Source: Pyrenophora tritici-repentis
Lineage: Eukaryota; Ascomycota; Dothideomycetes; Pleosporales; Pleosporaceae
DNA: 64,000 bases
Assembly: GCF_003171515.1 (NCBI RefSeq)
Contig: NC_089399.1
Location: 4,216,001-4,280,000, forward strand
Reading direction: 5' to 3'
The notes under the pieces were generated by a model that was not told the origin of the DNA, made no database searches, and saw nothing but the letters and a program-made list of their open reading frames with translations. Shown piece after piece: positions 40,953 to 50,591 of this stretch. Numbering within the stretch: position 1 is the first letter of the stretch; each line of letters starts with the position of its first letter. A program made the translations under genes and the position numbers.

Positions 40953-42166
40953 GCATCGCTTCGGCCTCCTCGTACTTTCCCTGGCTTTCCCACACTAACC
41001 CAAGCTCGCTGACGCTCAGACTCCGCAACAATCAATCGGATCGGCATGATTGATTCCTATCTAGGTTAAAGGCTGCCTAATGAAGTAATTCTTTAACCTA
41101 TATAGGAATCAATCATGTCAATCGATTGATTGTTGCGGAGTCTGCTGACGCTGGTGAGCGTGTCTGGGTGACCTTGCCCAAGCACCTCCTCGTATCCTTC
41201 CAGCGCTCGACAATGCATCGCTTCGGCCTCCTCGTACTTTCCCTGGCTTTCCCACACTAACCCAAGCTCGCTGACGCTTGTGGGCGTATCTGGGTGCTCT
41301 CGCCCAAGCACCTCCTCGTATCCTTCCAGCGCTCGACAGTGCATCGCTTCGGCCTCCTCGTACTTTCCCTGGCTTTCCCACACTAACCCAAGCTCGCTGA
41401 CGCTTGTGGGCGTATCTGGGTGCTCTCGCCCAAGCACCTCCTCGTATTCTTCCAGCGCTCGACAGTGCATCGCTTCGGCCTCCTCGTACTTTCCCTGGCT
41501 TTCCAACACTAACCCAAGCTCGCTGACGCTTGTGGGCGTATCTGGGTGCTCTCGCCCAAGCACCTCCTCGTATCCTTCCAGCGCTCGACAGTGCATCGCT
41601 TCGGCCTCCTCGTACTTTCCCTGGCTTTCCCACACTAACCCAAGCTCGCTGACGCTGGTGAGCGTGTCTGGGTGACCTTGCCCAAGCACCCTCTCCCGGA
41701 TGTCTAGGGATGATTAACAAAACCCCTCCGCTGCCGTATACTCACCCCTGAGGAGCAGACACCATCCTGCACGAAGAACACTCTCGGCCTGCTTCATTAG
41801 GTCCTCCTTCTTCCCTGTTCTATGGCCAGCGACCTCTTTTAGGTGCGGCAGCAGCACTGTGCACTGCTCCCACATCTGGTAATTCCCGCCTGGAAACGCC
41901 GCGCCCAGCGCTTGTATCGATTCCGTCACCCACTTGACCAGCTCGCTCTCCGCCTCATCGACAGCTGCACGAGCCGGTGCATCGCCAATGTCTGCTCCCC
42001 GACCTCCGCCCTCACAAACGAGAAGCTGAGCAGCAGCGCTAGAGAGTCCTCAAAGTCCAGCTGGCGAGTGGCGCCTTACAGCAGCCAGCGCGGAATCTCT
42101 TGCTTGTTAAACATGCTCGCCAGCGTAAGCAGATCGGCCGTATGTGTCACCACGTGACTAGAGTCA
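40953..42166 (-). pseudogene. NLR-type protein: end of NB-ARC/NACHT module and TPRs
   Basis: From 42166 leftwards the minus strand encodes the winged-helix end of a fungal nucleotide-binding STAND protein (LASMFNKQEIPRWLL, QLDFEDSLALLLSFSFV, EQTLAMHRLVQLSMR). An all-helical linker follows (WEQCTVLLPHLKEVAGHR, WCLLLRGEYTAAEGF), then repeated 42-residue TPRs from LDIRERVLGQGHPDTLTSV. In-frame stops at 42076-42078 and 41714-41716, an upstream frame change and loss of the nucleotide-binding core make it a pseudogene. Such proteins act in fungal non-self recognition; here that is inferred from family only. Confidence 0.8.
41017..41144 (-). mobile_element. MITE-B copy 6
   Basis: 128 bp, target duplication ctgacgct, the mirror image of copy 5. 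Confidence 0.95.
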
Positions 42167-42174
42167 CATGACAT

Positions 42175-42442
42175 TAGACTCCGCAACAATCAATTCAATC
42201 CGGTCACTCTCCTAGACCCACTTACCTATCTAGGTAGGGCTTAAACTCCTATAGGTAACTACTAGGCTTAAAGCGGTAATCAATCAATCCAATCTGAACC
42301 TTCTAGGACCCACTTAATTGATTGTTGCGGACTGTGTAGGTAGGGCTTAAACTCCTATAGGTAACTACTAGGCTTAAAGCGGTAATCAATCAATCCAATC
42401 TGAACCTTCTAGGACCCACTTAATTGATTGTTGCGGACTGTG
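42175..42442 (-). mobile_element. MITE-A copy 6 with internal tandem duplication
   Basis: A complete 162-bp MITE-A (42175-42336) is followed directly by a second copy of its last 106 bp (42337-42442). The target duplication catgacat flanks the 268-bp whole (42167-42174, 42443-42450), so the enlarged element behaves as one unit. Confidence 0.93.
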
Positions 42443-42450
42443 CATGACAT

Positions 42451-42535
42451 CCTATTGTAGCAGGCACTGCCCGGTGGGCAAGTGCACTTACCTCTGAGCC
42501 GAGAGCTCTTGTACACATACATCACAACACGACAA
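42451..42535. other. Short unassigned spacer
   Basis: No gene or repeat seen. Confidence 0.4.
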
Positions 42536-42591
42536 TATTATTATTATTATTCCATTAGAGTCCTTTTTCAGTCAGAGACTATGTAGGACTT
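42536..42591 (-). mobile_element. LINE 3' tail remnant
   Basis: An ATT run followed by CCATTAGAGTCCT and GACTATGTAGGACTTTG matches the LINE-A 3' end and is cut by the Copia-4 LTR. Confidence 0.7.
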
Positions 42592-42785
42592 TGTATCGCA
42601 GTAGACAAGACGTCAACAACTGCATATGAGAACTGCGTTGATTGTCCTACGGAGTAGATACACAAGGTTATATACATAAGATATGCGTAAGCACATAACG
42701 GCAAAGGAGTGAAAGTGAAGGTTGTAGAACATTCGGCCAAGAAGCATCGGGCCGATTCCAAGAAGGGTAGTCCTGAATGGCAACA
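42592..42785 (-). repeat. Copia-4 3' LTR
   Basis: Starts TGTATCGC, ends GGCAACA, followed by CACCCCCCAGC (minus-strand polypurine tract). Ends are approximate because the 5' LTR is missing. Confidence 0.7.
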
Positions 42786-42820
42786 CACCCCCCAGCTTGA
42801 ATGAACAGTGAAAGCTGAAA

Positions 42821-44365
42821 TTAATCATGTATCTCTAAGAGAGACTCGTTGTTGATGTCCTTTATGGTGGTGATTAAGCGATCTGAGACGTCTTCAAGAC
42901 CAAGCTGCTTGATGAACTGGGCGTGCTTCTGTCGAGGTAGTACCTTTGTCAGTCCATCGGCGGGCATGTAGGCAGTCGGCTTCCAGTCTACATGGATTCT
43001 TCCAGCCTCTACCTCTTGTCGTAGCCACAGCTGATGAATGTCCACGTGTTTTAGCTTTGTTTGAAGCTTCTCTTCAGCCTTTGTGACTATGCCAACAGTC
43101 TGTTGATTGTCGCACCAGATCTTCGAGACTATATCTGGATTAAATCGAATTTCGCGGAACAGCCTGTTCCACCATTTCATTTCTCCGCCAGCTCGGGACA
43201 GAGCTAGAAGTTCTGCTTCTGTTGTGGACTTTGTAACAGTCTTCTGGATAGCAGCCTTCCAGTCAACAGACAGGCCGTATAGCTTGAACAAGTATCCTTC
43301 AGAGCTTCTTCTCGTGTCAGGTTCGTCCGCATAGGCAGCATCAGATGCGCCATAAAATATTGGTTCAACCGTGTCTGTATACTTGTCCGCGTTCTCTACG
43401 GGGATTACGAACAGGTCTTTCTCATTTTGAGTTCCTGAGGCCTTGAGCGCCAGATTTCTCTTGCCAATAAGATAACGCCAGCAATGGATTGCTGCGTATA
43501 AATGCTTTTGGCCAGGGTTTGCAAGATGTCGGGCCAGTACTGAGTGCGCTCGTGCGACATCAGGTCGTGTAAACGTGGCAATGTAAGCTAGTGATCCAAC
43601 TAGTTGTTGATAGATTTTCGTGCGCTTAGAGTTTGGTTCTTCCGTTGACGGTGGTAGTACGTTCTCCTTTATCGGAAAATCGGGGTATCCCTTGTCGCTT
43701 GTTAGGTTGAACTTGCTTGCAACCTTGTTAATAAAGGAGTCTTGAATTAACCAAATGCTCTTCGAAGGTCGATCGCGTATCACACGAATCCCAAGGAACC
43801 AACTTAATTCGCCAAGTATTCGGAGATCGTAGATCTGTAGCAAGCGCTTTTCGAATTCCTCCTTGTAACTTGTCTTTGAAGGATGTACCAAGACGACGAT
43901 ATCATCAACGTAGAAGAAAACGATTAGATTGTTGTTGGCAAACAAGCAAGGAACTCCAGGAACTGCTTTTAACCCCAGCTTCTTTAGGGTCTTCTGAAGT
44001 TCTGCATACCAAAGCAATGGAGCTTCCTTAAGACCGTACAATGCTCGACGAATTAGGAGTAGTTCTCCATACTGTTTTGCAAAGCCTTCAGGTGTATAAC
44101 AGAAAAGCTTTCTGTTTACTCGTGCGTTTAGAAACGCGTTTAGTGCATCGTACTGAAACATTAAGAGGTCGAACGCAGCAGCTAGCGCGATTAATCCTCG
44201 AAAGACTCGGGCAGCCAGCGTGGCCGCGTAGGTGTCTCCCCATTCTGCTTGAAGATCTCCGCGTACGACAAGTCGAGCCTTGAACTTATACAAGTATCCA
44301 TCTTGATCGAACTTGTATGTGTACACCCACATTAGGGGTAAAACCTCAGCATCAGCAGTTGATGA
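42821..44365 (-). pseudogene. Copia-4 pol: reverse transcriptase and RNase H
   Basis: The open frame has the reverse transcriptase (LMWVYTYKFDQDG, LNAFLNARVNRK, FFYVDDIVVLVH near 43905) and RNase H (GASDAAYADEPDTRRSSEG near 43330, STTEAELLALSRAGGE, IWCDNQQTVG, LKHVDIHQLWLRQEV). It belongs to a different copia lineage from Copia-1 to -3 by its sequence and its Asp-rich RNase H start. MITE-A splits it from the upstream part at 44366. Confidence 0.92.
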
Positions 44366-44527
44366 TAGACTCCGCAACAATCAATTCAATCCGGTCACTC
44401 TCCTAGACCCACTTACCTATCTAGGTAGGGCTTAAACTCCTATAGGTAACTACTAGGCTTAAAGCGGTAATCAATCAATCCAATCTGAACCTTCTAGGAC
44501 CCACTTAATTGATTGTTGCGGACTGTG
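44366..44527 (-). mobile_element. MITE-A copy 7
   Basis: 162 bp, target duplication gttgatga, in Copia-4 pol. Confidence 0.95.
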
Positions 44528-45503
44528 GTTGATGAGGTTGCAGGTGTTTGAGCAAAGCAACCTTTCTTCCAACAGTTGTCAAATTCGACATTCATTGCCT
44601 TCTGAAACTCATTGGCAAATGGGTGCGTAGCAACGTCTCGATAGCGTTTTGGAGGTGGTGGCAGCTGATCTCTATAGAGTCGAACTTTCGGTAATTCTCC
44701 GAACAGTTTCGTCGTTTCTGGTTGACTGATTGCGGCCAAAAATGTACTATAGTAGGTCATATTCGTACTCAGGTGATTATGATCAGAGTAGTTGGCTCGG
44801 TGTCGTCTTCGGTGTCCTTCAATCACATTCTCTTGACTGCCAACCTCTGGATTCAAACGTCTTGGAGCGTTGTTCTGGTATCGGTCTGGCACGTAGTCTT
44901 GGTATTGATCTCCCCAACCGCCTGGTACGTTTTGTCGACGGGAAACCATTGATTCTGGTGTTGTAGGGCTATCATCGGGATGTCTGACCCTAATCGTAGA
45001 TTCTGGTGTTGCAGAATTATCGAATTCCTTGTCTAGATTCCCTAGTTCGAACTGAATATCTTTCTCGGTTGCTGTTTCAGCATCGTTTCGGTCATTCTGG
45101 GTTAAAGAGTTGTTTTCCTCATAAGTCTGTTTCTGTAATGGAGACAGAAGGTCCTCAATGTCTATGAGCGCTCGAGGTGTGGGTATATCCAAGATCTCAA
45201 TTAATCGCTCAGCTTCTTCTGAGAGCTTCTCAGGCTCATCGTCGTTCTTCATGAGGTGCTGTCGTGCAAAGACCACATCGCGTGTTCGTATAACACGTCC
45301 CTTAGATGGTATCCAGATACGGAAGATGTTTGTCGAATCGTAACCAACCAAATATCCAATCATCGTTCGGGATTCAAGCTTGTCTCCACGCTTGACCTTT
45401 CTGTCGAGCACGTGAGCACGACATCCAATTGGAGCCATATGCGCTACTGATGGTTTTCTACCAAACACTCTTTGGTAAGGCGTCTCCCAATCGAGGCTCT
45501 CTG
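44528..45503 (-). pseudogene. Copia-4 pol: integrase C-terminus and linker
   Basis: Encodes LDWETPYQRVFGRKPS, CRAHVLDRKVKRGDKLE, GYLVGYDSTNIFRIWIPSK and RTRDVVFA, the C-terminal part of copia integrase, followed by the acidic linker to the reverse transcriptase. The frame is open but has no start of its own. Upstream of 45503 it runs into hAT-3b. Confidence 0.88.
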
Positions 45504-45674
45504 CAGTGATCGGAATGGTCTGGTCTGGTCTGGTCTGAGGGTACAGACCAGACCAGACCAGGTGCTTACATAAGGACCGGTCCGACCAGACCGGTCCGAC
45601 CAACAAGACCGCCAAGAATGAGGCTGAAGCAAAGAAGGAAGCCGAAGAAATGTGTTTTACTACTGACTGTCAAT

Positions 45675-48142
45675 CTAGTCGTCTTCGTTCTCACTATCCT
45701 CGATATCGCTGTTCCCCTCAGCTTGGGGCTTTCCATACCAGGCCCGGAGACACTCGCACGCTTCTATAATATCTGCCTTCAGCCTACCACGGCGATCGAC
45801 GATAGTAAGCTTCGCGCTACTAAAAAGACGTTCGCATTCATCCGACATAGGCGAGATCGCAAACATGTCTAGAGCGAAGCGAGCGAGATCTCGTTGGGAG
45901 TCGTAGCGAGATAGCCAGTACGCAATAGCCTCATTGCAACCTGCCTCTTCGTTATGAAGCCGGTCAGTAGAGATGTATTGTTCATACAAATCAGTTGTAG
46001 AAACTGGAGCGTCTATTCGAATGCGCTTATGTTCCCGCTGGCGATCAAATGCTGGGTCAGGATCTCTCTCCTTCCTGGCTGGTGGTGGCAGCATCTCGAC
46101 AGGGTACCTTCCCTTATACTCTGTCTCCCAGAGATGCTTCACCGCTAATTGTGCGTTTTCAAACCACCTCTTCTTCTCTTCGTCGCCATGAAGAACCCAC
46201 TCTTGCCTGAACCATCCCCACTTGCGATATGGATCAAGGATTTGAGCCGCATAATATGCCGGTGGAAGGTCAGTATCTTCAGGGAATCGATTTTGCCAAT
46301 TCAGCTGCTGATTGTTATAGTACTCAACGCACTTTAACCAAGCAGCATCAGCGCAGCCTTGAAGGTACTTCCATGTAAAGTTGTTATCGTCCTCAGTGTG
46401 GATGTCGTGGTAGTGATCCTTCGTCTCGCTTATCTCCCGGAGAAGGCAGTCCAAAGTTGAAAACCAGTCCGCAAGTGACGTCTTCTTACCTTCAGAAAGC
46501 AAAGTTGCAGCATAGAAGTCTTTGAGAGCGAGTTCAATCTTTTCAAGCTCAAACCAGTGCTGTCCATCAAGCTTAAAGTTCGCGATCCCTACGGAGCCCT
46601 TTCCAGGTACATGACGAGCCGAGAAGAGCTCTAAACGTTCTCGAACATTTAATGCACGTGTAATCGAATAAAACCATGAGTTCCAGCGGGTCGAGTTGTT
46701 CTGGATAAGCTCAAGCCCGTCGAATTGCGAAAGATCTCCGCCGATAATAATTGTAGCAAACTCCTCACGCCGTTGTGGAGTAAGCCTGATGTATCGCACC
46801 AGGTTGTGAAGACGACCCAAACATCCGAACTTCTTCCAGAGCTCTTCCACCTTCGTATAGTCGCCACGTTGATGATGCTTCTCCAGCTTCGCAAGATACT
46901 TCTCACAGTTTCGCCCCATAAGGAACGCCTGGCAACAGAGGTTGATGACATGGCCCAAGCAACGCAGCCGGCGATGACGACGTTGTTTTGACTTCATCCA
47001 TGGGCAGAGATCCTTGAGTATAAACTCAACAGCGGTATCATTTGCCGAGGCATTATCCAGCATAAAGTATCCAATCTGATCTCCGCTAATGTCGTATTCT
47101 TCCAGCAATTCAAGGACCACCGATCCAAGATTCTCTCCAGTGTGTTCGCCGTATATACGTCGCATACCTAAAGCGGTAACACGTCGCATGCCGGTAGTAT
47201 CAATCCACATAGCGACGACGCCTAGGATAGCGTAAGGGTTTGGTGAAGTCCAGAGATCAAAGGAGATAGAGATAGACTCCGCAACAATCAATTCAATCCG
47301 GTCACTCTCCTAGACCCACTTACCTATCTAGGTAGGGCTTAAACTCCTATAGGTAACTACTAGGCTTAAAGCGGTAATCAATCAATCCAATCTGAACCTT
47401 CTAGGACCCACTTAATTGATTGTTGCGGACTGTGGATAGAGATCCTACTCCGTGAATGGTGTAGGTCCTCCCTAAGCTGTTGCTTCTTCGATATGAATGC
47501 ATTCATTACCCAGCTTCGGATAGTCTTCGCAGCCTTCGGGAGGTGGTTGAGTAGTGCCGGATTTAAAAAGAGGAGTAGTTCACGAAAGTACTGGTTCTCT
47601 AATTGAAAGAAGGCTATATGGCAGTACACAATCCAACGAATTAGAAGCTCTTTAAACTTCTCTACTGACTCCTTCCAGAAAAAGATGCTGGAAGCAGCCC
47701 CATCCTTTTGCTGGTCGATTATAGACTTCCGTACAGAACCCTTTCGCTTGATGCCACTCTGGGGATCAATCTGGTGCTTCTGTTCCAGGTGATTCCGGAT
47801 CCTAGAAGTGCCATTGATGACAAACAACTCTTGCTTGCTCTTCCCAACCCTGCACTCATGGCAGTAATACACCTCTTTCTTATCGCTATCTCGAATGTAT
47901 TGGAGTCCGTACTTCCAGATGTGTGATGTACCTTGACGGAAATCCTTCCTTGCAATTATTGCACGTTTCACGTACGTGATACCGCCCTGCACGAACTCAT
48001 CTGGAGATTCGTGATATTGAATAGGAGTGGGTGATAGTATAGGGGTGGGTGATGACGTGGGGATAGGAGATGGAGTAAGAGACGTTAAATCTAGTCTTAT
48101 AATATTCGATGGGGACGGTGAGGTTGGTGTTGAAGGCTCCAT
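45675..48142 (-). pseudogene. hAT-3 transposase, open except for MITE-A
   Basis: N-terminal part (48142 to 47435): Pro/Ser/Thr-rich leader and BED-type zinc finger (YYCHECRVGKSKQ, NHLEQKHQ). MITE-A (47273-47434) lies after SRSRIS. The C-terminal part has the catalytic core (FDLWTSPNPYAILG, GEHTGENLGS, YFMLDNASANDTA), a long helical region and the dimerisation domain (SPMSDECERLFSSAKLTIV near 45830), ending in an acidic tail. Removing the MITE and one target copy would give one frame of about 770 residues. The other copy (10350-12806) has further indels. Confidence 0.9.
47273..47434 (-). mobile_element. MITE-A copy 8
   Basis: 162 bp, target duplication gatagaga, the same insertion as at 11052-11212. 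Confidence 0.95.
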
Positions 48143-48509
48143 AACAATAGTATATAAGTAGGTTGTTAAGGACTTGATTGTTCTATGTAAGTAGAAGACT
48201 TACCTTGATCTTAATGACTCATATTGTGCTAAATTTTCTGGCTAGATTAGTCTAAGATCTAGTCACGTGGACCTATTTATAGCCGGACCGGTCCGATCAT
48301 CTAGACCGGTCCGACCACGGTCTCAAAAAATCGCCAGACCAGACCAAGTCTTGGCGGTCTAGACCAGACCAAGACCAAGTCAGACCAGACCATTCCGATC
48401 ACTGCTGTGCAGTAATGCCCAGAAGAGAATAGCGGTTAGGCGAAGACCAGAGATCGGAGGAGATGTGAATAGAGCTCACAGCGGTTTGTAGGCTCTCTTT
48501 AATCTGTTC

Positions 48510-49034
48510 CTAATAGTAGGCTTTATTTGTGATGATTATGCGTAGGAGCGATCGTCGGGTTTTTAGAAGTTGGTCCTCAATATACGGATTGGCAGCAAGA
48601 GAGAGCTCTTGGAACTCTTTCCACTTAATAGCAGAAAACGGGAGCCGACGCTGTGTGAAGAGGGCTACGATAGCATTATGATACCGCGGGAGACTGAAGA
48701 CGTTCCTTATAGAATCGGGCGACGGAGAAGAAGAGAAAAAGGACGTAATCTTGCGAGGGTTATGTGTAAGGGAGTTTCCAGTCACTGACTCAGGAGCTAG
48801 GCTTGATAACGCGAGAGGAGGAGTAAGAGCTAGTAATGGGTGATTATTCCGAACGTGTCGGACCGCATTTATGCGATGATTTCCGGAGAACGGTCGAAGA
48901 ACGCAAACTTTGCAGGTGTAGATAGTAACGCCCTTACTACTCCTTTTTATAGATAGAGGCTCCTTAGAGATCTCTATAAAGGAGTAGAAGTTGGCAGGTA
49001 AAGATGAAGACGAGGTTTCAGCAAGAAGTGACAT
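48510..49034 (-). pseudogene. hAT-4 transposase N-terminal fragment
   Basis: 174-residue open frame identical to 9643-10167: a Ser-rich start, BED-like zinc finger (TCKVC, then HRINAVRHVRNNH) and helical region. The catalytic core is broken off at hAT-3b. Not expected to be active. Confidence 0.75.
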
Positions 49035-49177
49035 AACGTAGAATAGTAACGAGGAAAGAAGTAAGCTTGCAGGATTATATTAAAGACAAGAAGCTTATAG
49101 ATATTCAACTAGTTAACCAGTTTAACCAATTTAATTATATTAATCAAACCGGTCGACCAAGACCGGCCGAAAATGCC

Positions 49178-49305
49178 CAGACTCCGCAACAATCAATCGA
49201 TCGACATGATTGATTCCTATATAGGTTAAAGAGTTACTTTATTAGGCAGCCTTTAACCTAGATAGGAATCAATCATGCCGATCCGATTGATTGTTGCGGA
49301 GTCTG
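49178..49305 (+). mobile_element. MITE-B copy 7
   Basis: 128 bp, target duplication aaaatgcc, absent from the matching place near 9505, so it inserted after the block was duplicated. Confidence 0.95.
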
Positions 49306-49479
49306 AAAATGCCGACCAACCGGTTAACCGGAATAACCGACCGGAATAACCGACCATTTTGCCCATGTATAGACGCAAGCGGCGAGCCTGCTTTGTTTGG
49401 GTTGGCGCACGGCCCTCACGTTGCCGGGGAAGCGACTAGGCTAGCAGCCTAGTCATGTGACTCGAGGCTCAGCCCGTTA

Positions 49480-50008
49480 CACCTAGCTTTTATTACGAGT
49501 ACTAGAATTAGAACAAGAAAATGGCACCTAGGGCAACCACCAGAAATACACACAGTCACTGTATAACACTACCTTAGAGAGAGCTACTCTATAAAACTAA
49601 CAAAACTGTATTTCTTACTATAAGAGCCCGCTGCTACATCTCTTTCTATCTACCACACTGCTCTTTACAGAGATGTCAACAAGCAAGTCAAGCTGGCTTG
49701 ATTCTTATCGATTGCAGATCACAGACCATTCTCTGGGACGTGCCACTGTGCACGAGCCTCTATATTGTCTGTGATCTGCAATCGATAAGAATCAAGCCAG
49801 CTTGACTTGCTTGTTGACATCTCTGGCTCTTTAGCACTAGCGCCTACTCCAGATCTACTCTAGAATAGGAGCACGCAAAACATCCTCCAAACTGTACTAC
49901 CCCAAAGAAACTACTCATAGAAAACACCTATATAGAACGGCCTAGGCCAAAGTCTTGCATAATCTCTGACTAAAAAGGACTCTAAATGGAATAATAATAA
50001 TAATAATC
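49480..50008 (+). mobile_element. LINE 3' end, inverted copy
   Basis: Mirror of 8807-9334, ending in an AAT run, with MITE-C inside. Confidence 0.75.
49668..49825 (-). mobile_element. MITE-C copy 3
   Basis: 158 bp, target duplication gctcttta, the same insertion as at 8988. Confidence 0.95.
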
Positions 50009-50373
50009 CGTTAACGGGAAACTGACGGATTGTTGACATGTCTAGCCAGCCACTCCACAGCAGGTAAAGGGACTGGGTTAAAGTCTAGAATCGTAGCTTT
50101 GGACAAGATCTCCGAATAAGCACTGCGAAACGAAGAGATAGTTACTCGTGATCTGACAGCTTTAATATTTCACCTAGATGAGTACTAATGGCCTCCATAG
50201 GCGGAGGACGAAATGCACCATCTTTTACCTTGATCAAGGTGGAGAGGCAGGATCGTAAGTCCTCTACCTAGTCTAGCAGGGTATCCCCTAGTTATATTAA
50301 TGTTGTTACGATGGGCAATCGCTTGTCCGACTTCCAGTATTCCCCGGAACGCGATGCGGGCACCGCGGCAATG
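50009..50373. other. Unassigned sequence, inverted copy
   Basis: Mirror of 8445-8806. No gene recognised. Confidence 0.4.
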
Positions 50374-50537
50374 TGTCAGATTAGATGAGATATTGCACAA
50401 AAGTGATGGATGTTCATGATTGATTGTATTGTTCTCTGTTCTAAGGTGCGCGCTGAGAGTTTTGTTCTGCTAAGACGCTAACCCATTATTAGCTAGCGGT
50501 GTCGGCACTTTCGGCTCGACACGCCTGCTATCTGACA
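50374..50537 (-). repeat. Copia-1b 3' LTR
   Basis: 164 bp, essentially identical to the Copia-1a LTRs. Confidence 0.93.
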
Positions 50538-50591
50538 CACACCCTCAGCTTGGAAGGCATATTGCAAGCTGCATAAACTGGTTGATCGATC

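Larger units (their letters stand above)
40013..41690. repeat. Palindrome with 738-bp arms around MITE-D
   Basis: The arms 40013-40750 and 40953-41690 have equal length and are reverse complements, including the MITE-B inside each. The spacer is MITE-D, itself a foldback. The arms diverge exactly where the TPR region gives way to the upstream gene part on the right. Confidence 0.9.
42592..45503 (-). mobile_element. Copia-4, 5'-truncated copia
   Basis: The 3' LTR, RNase H, reverse transcriptase and the C-terminal part of integrase remain. Gag, protease, integrase core and 5' LTR are missing. The truncation is exactly at the terminus of hAT-3b (45504), and no Copia-4 sequence is found on the far side of that hAT. 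Confidence 0.88.
45504..48404 (-). mobile_element. hAT-3b, both termini present
   Basis: 2901 bp, both ends read CAGTGATCGGAATGGTCTGG inward, with dense GGTCTGGTC subterminal repeats. The flanking octamers (gctctctg left, ctgtgcag right) do not match, unlike all other hAT insertions here, so at least one flank has been exchanged. MITE-A splits the transposase. Confidence 0.92.
48405..49372 (-). mobile_element. hAT-4 fragment, inverted copy
   Basis: Counterpart of 9441-10258, with hAT-3b adjoining its catalytic start. It carries an additional MITE-B at 49178. Confidence 0.65.

Noticed and set aside
40028..41675. Ser/Cys-rich and Arg-rich frames across the TPR array
   Set aside because: The other frames stay open only because the 126-bp unit is a multiple of three without stops; the TPR frame is the one with family motifs.
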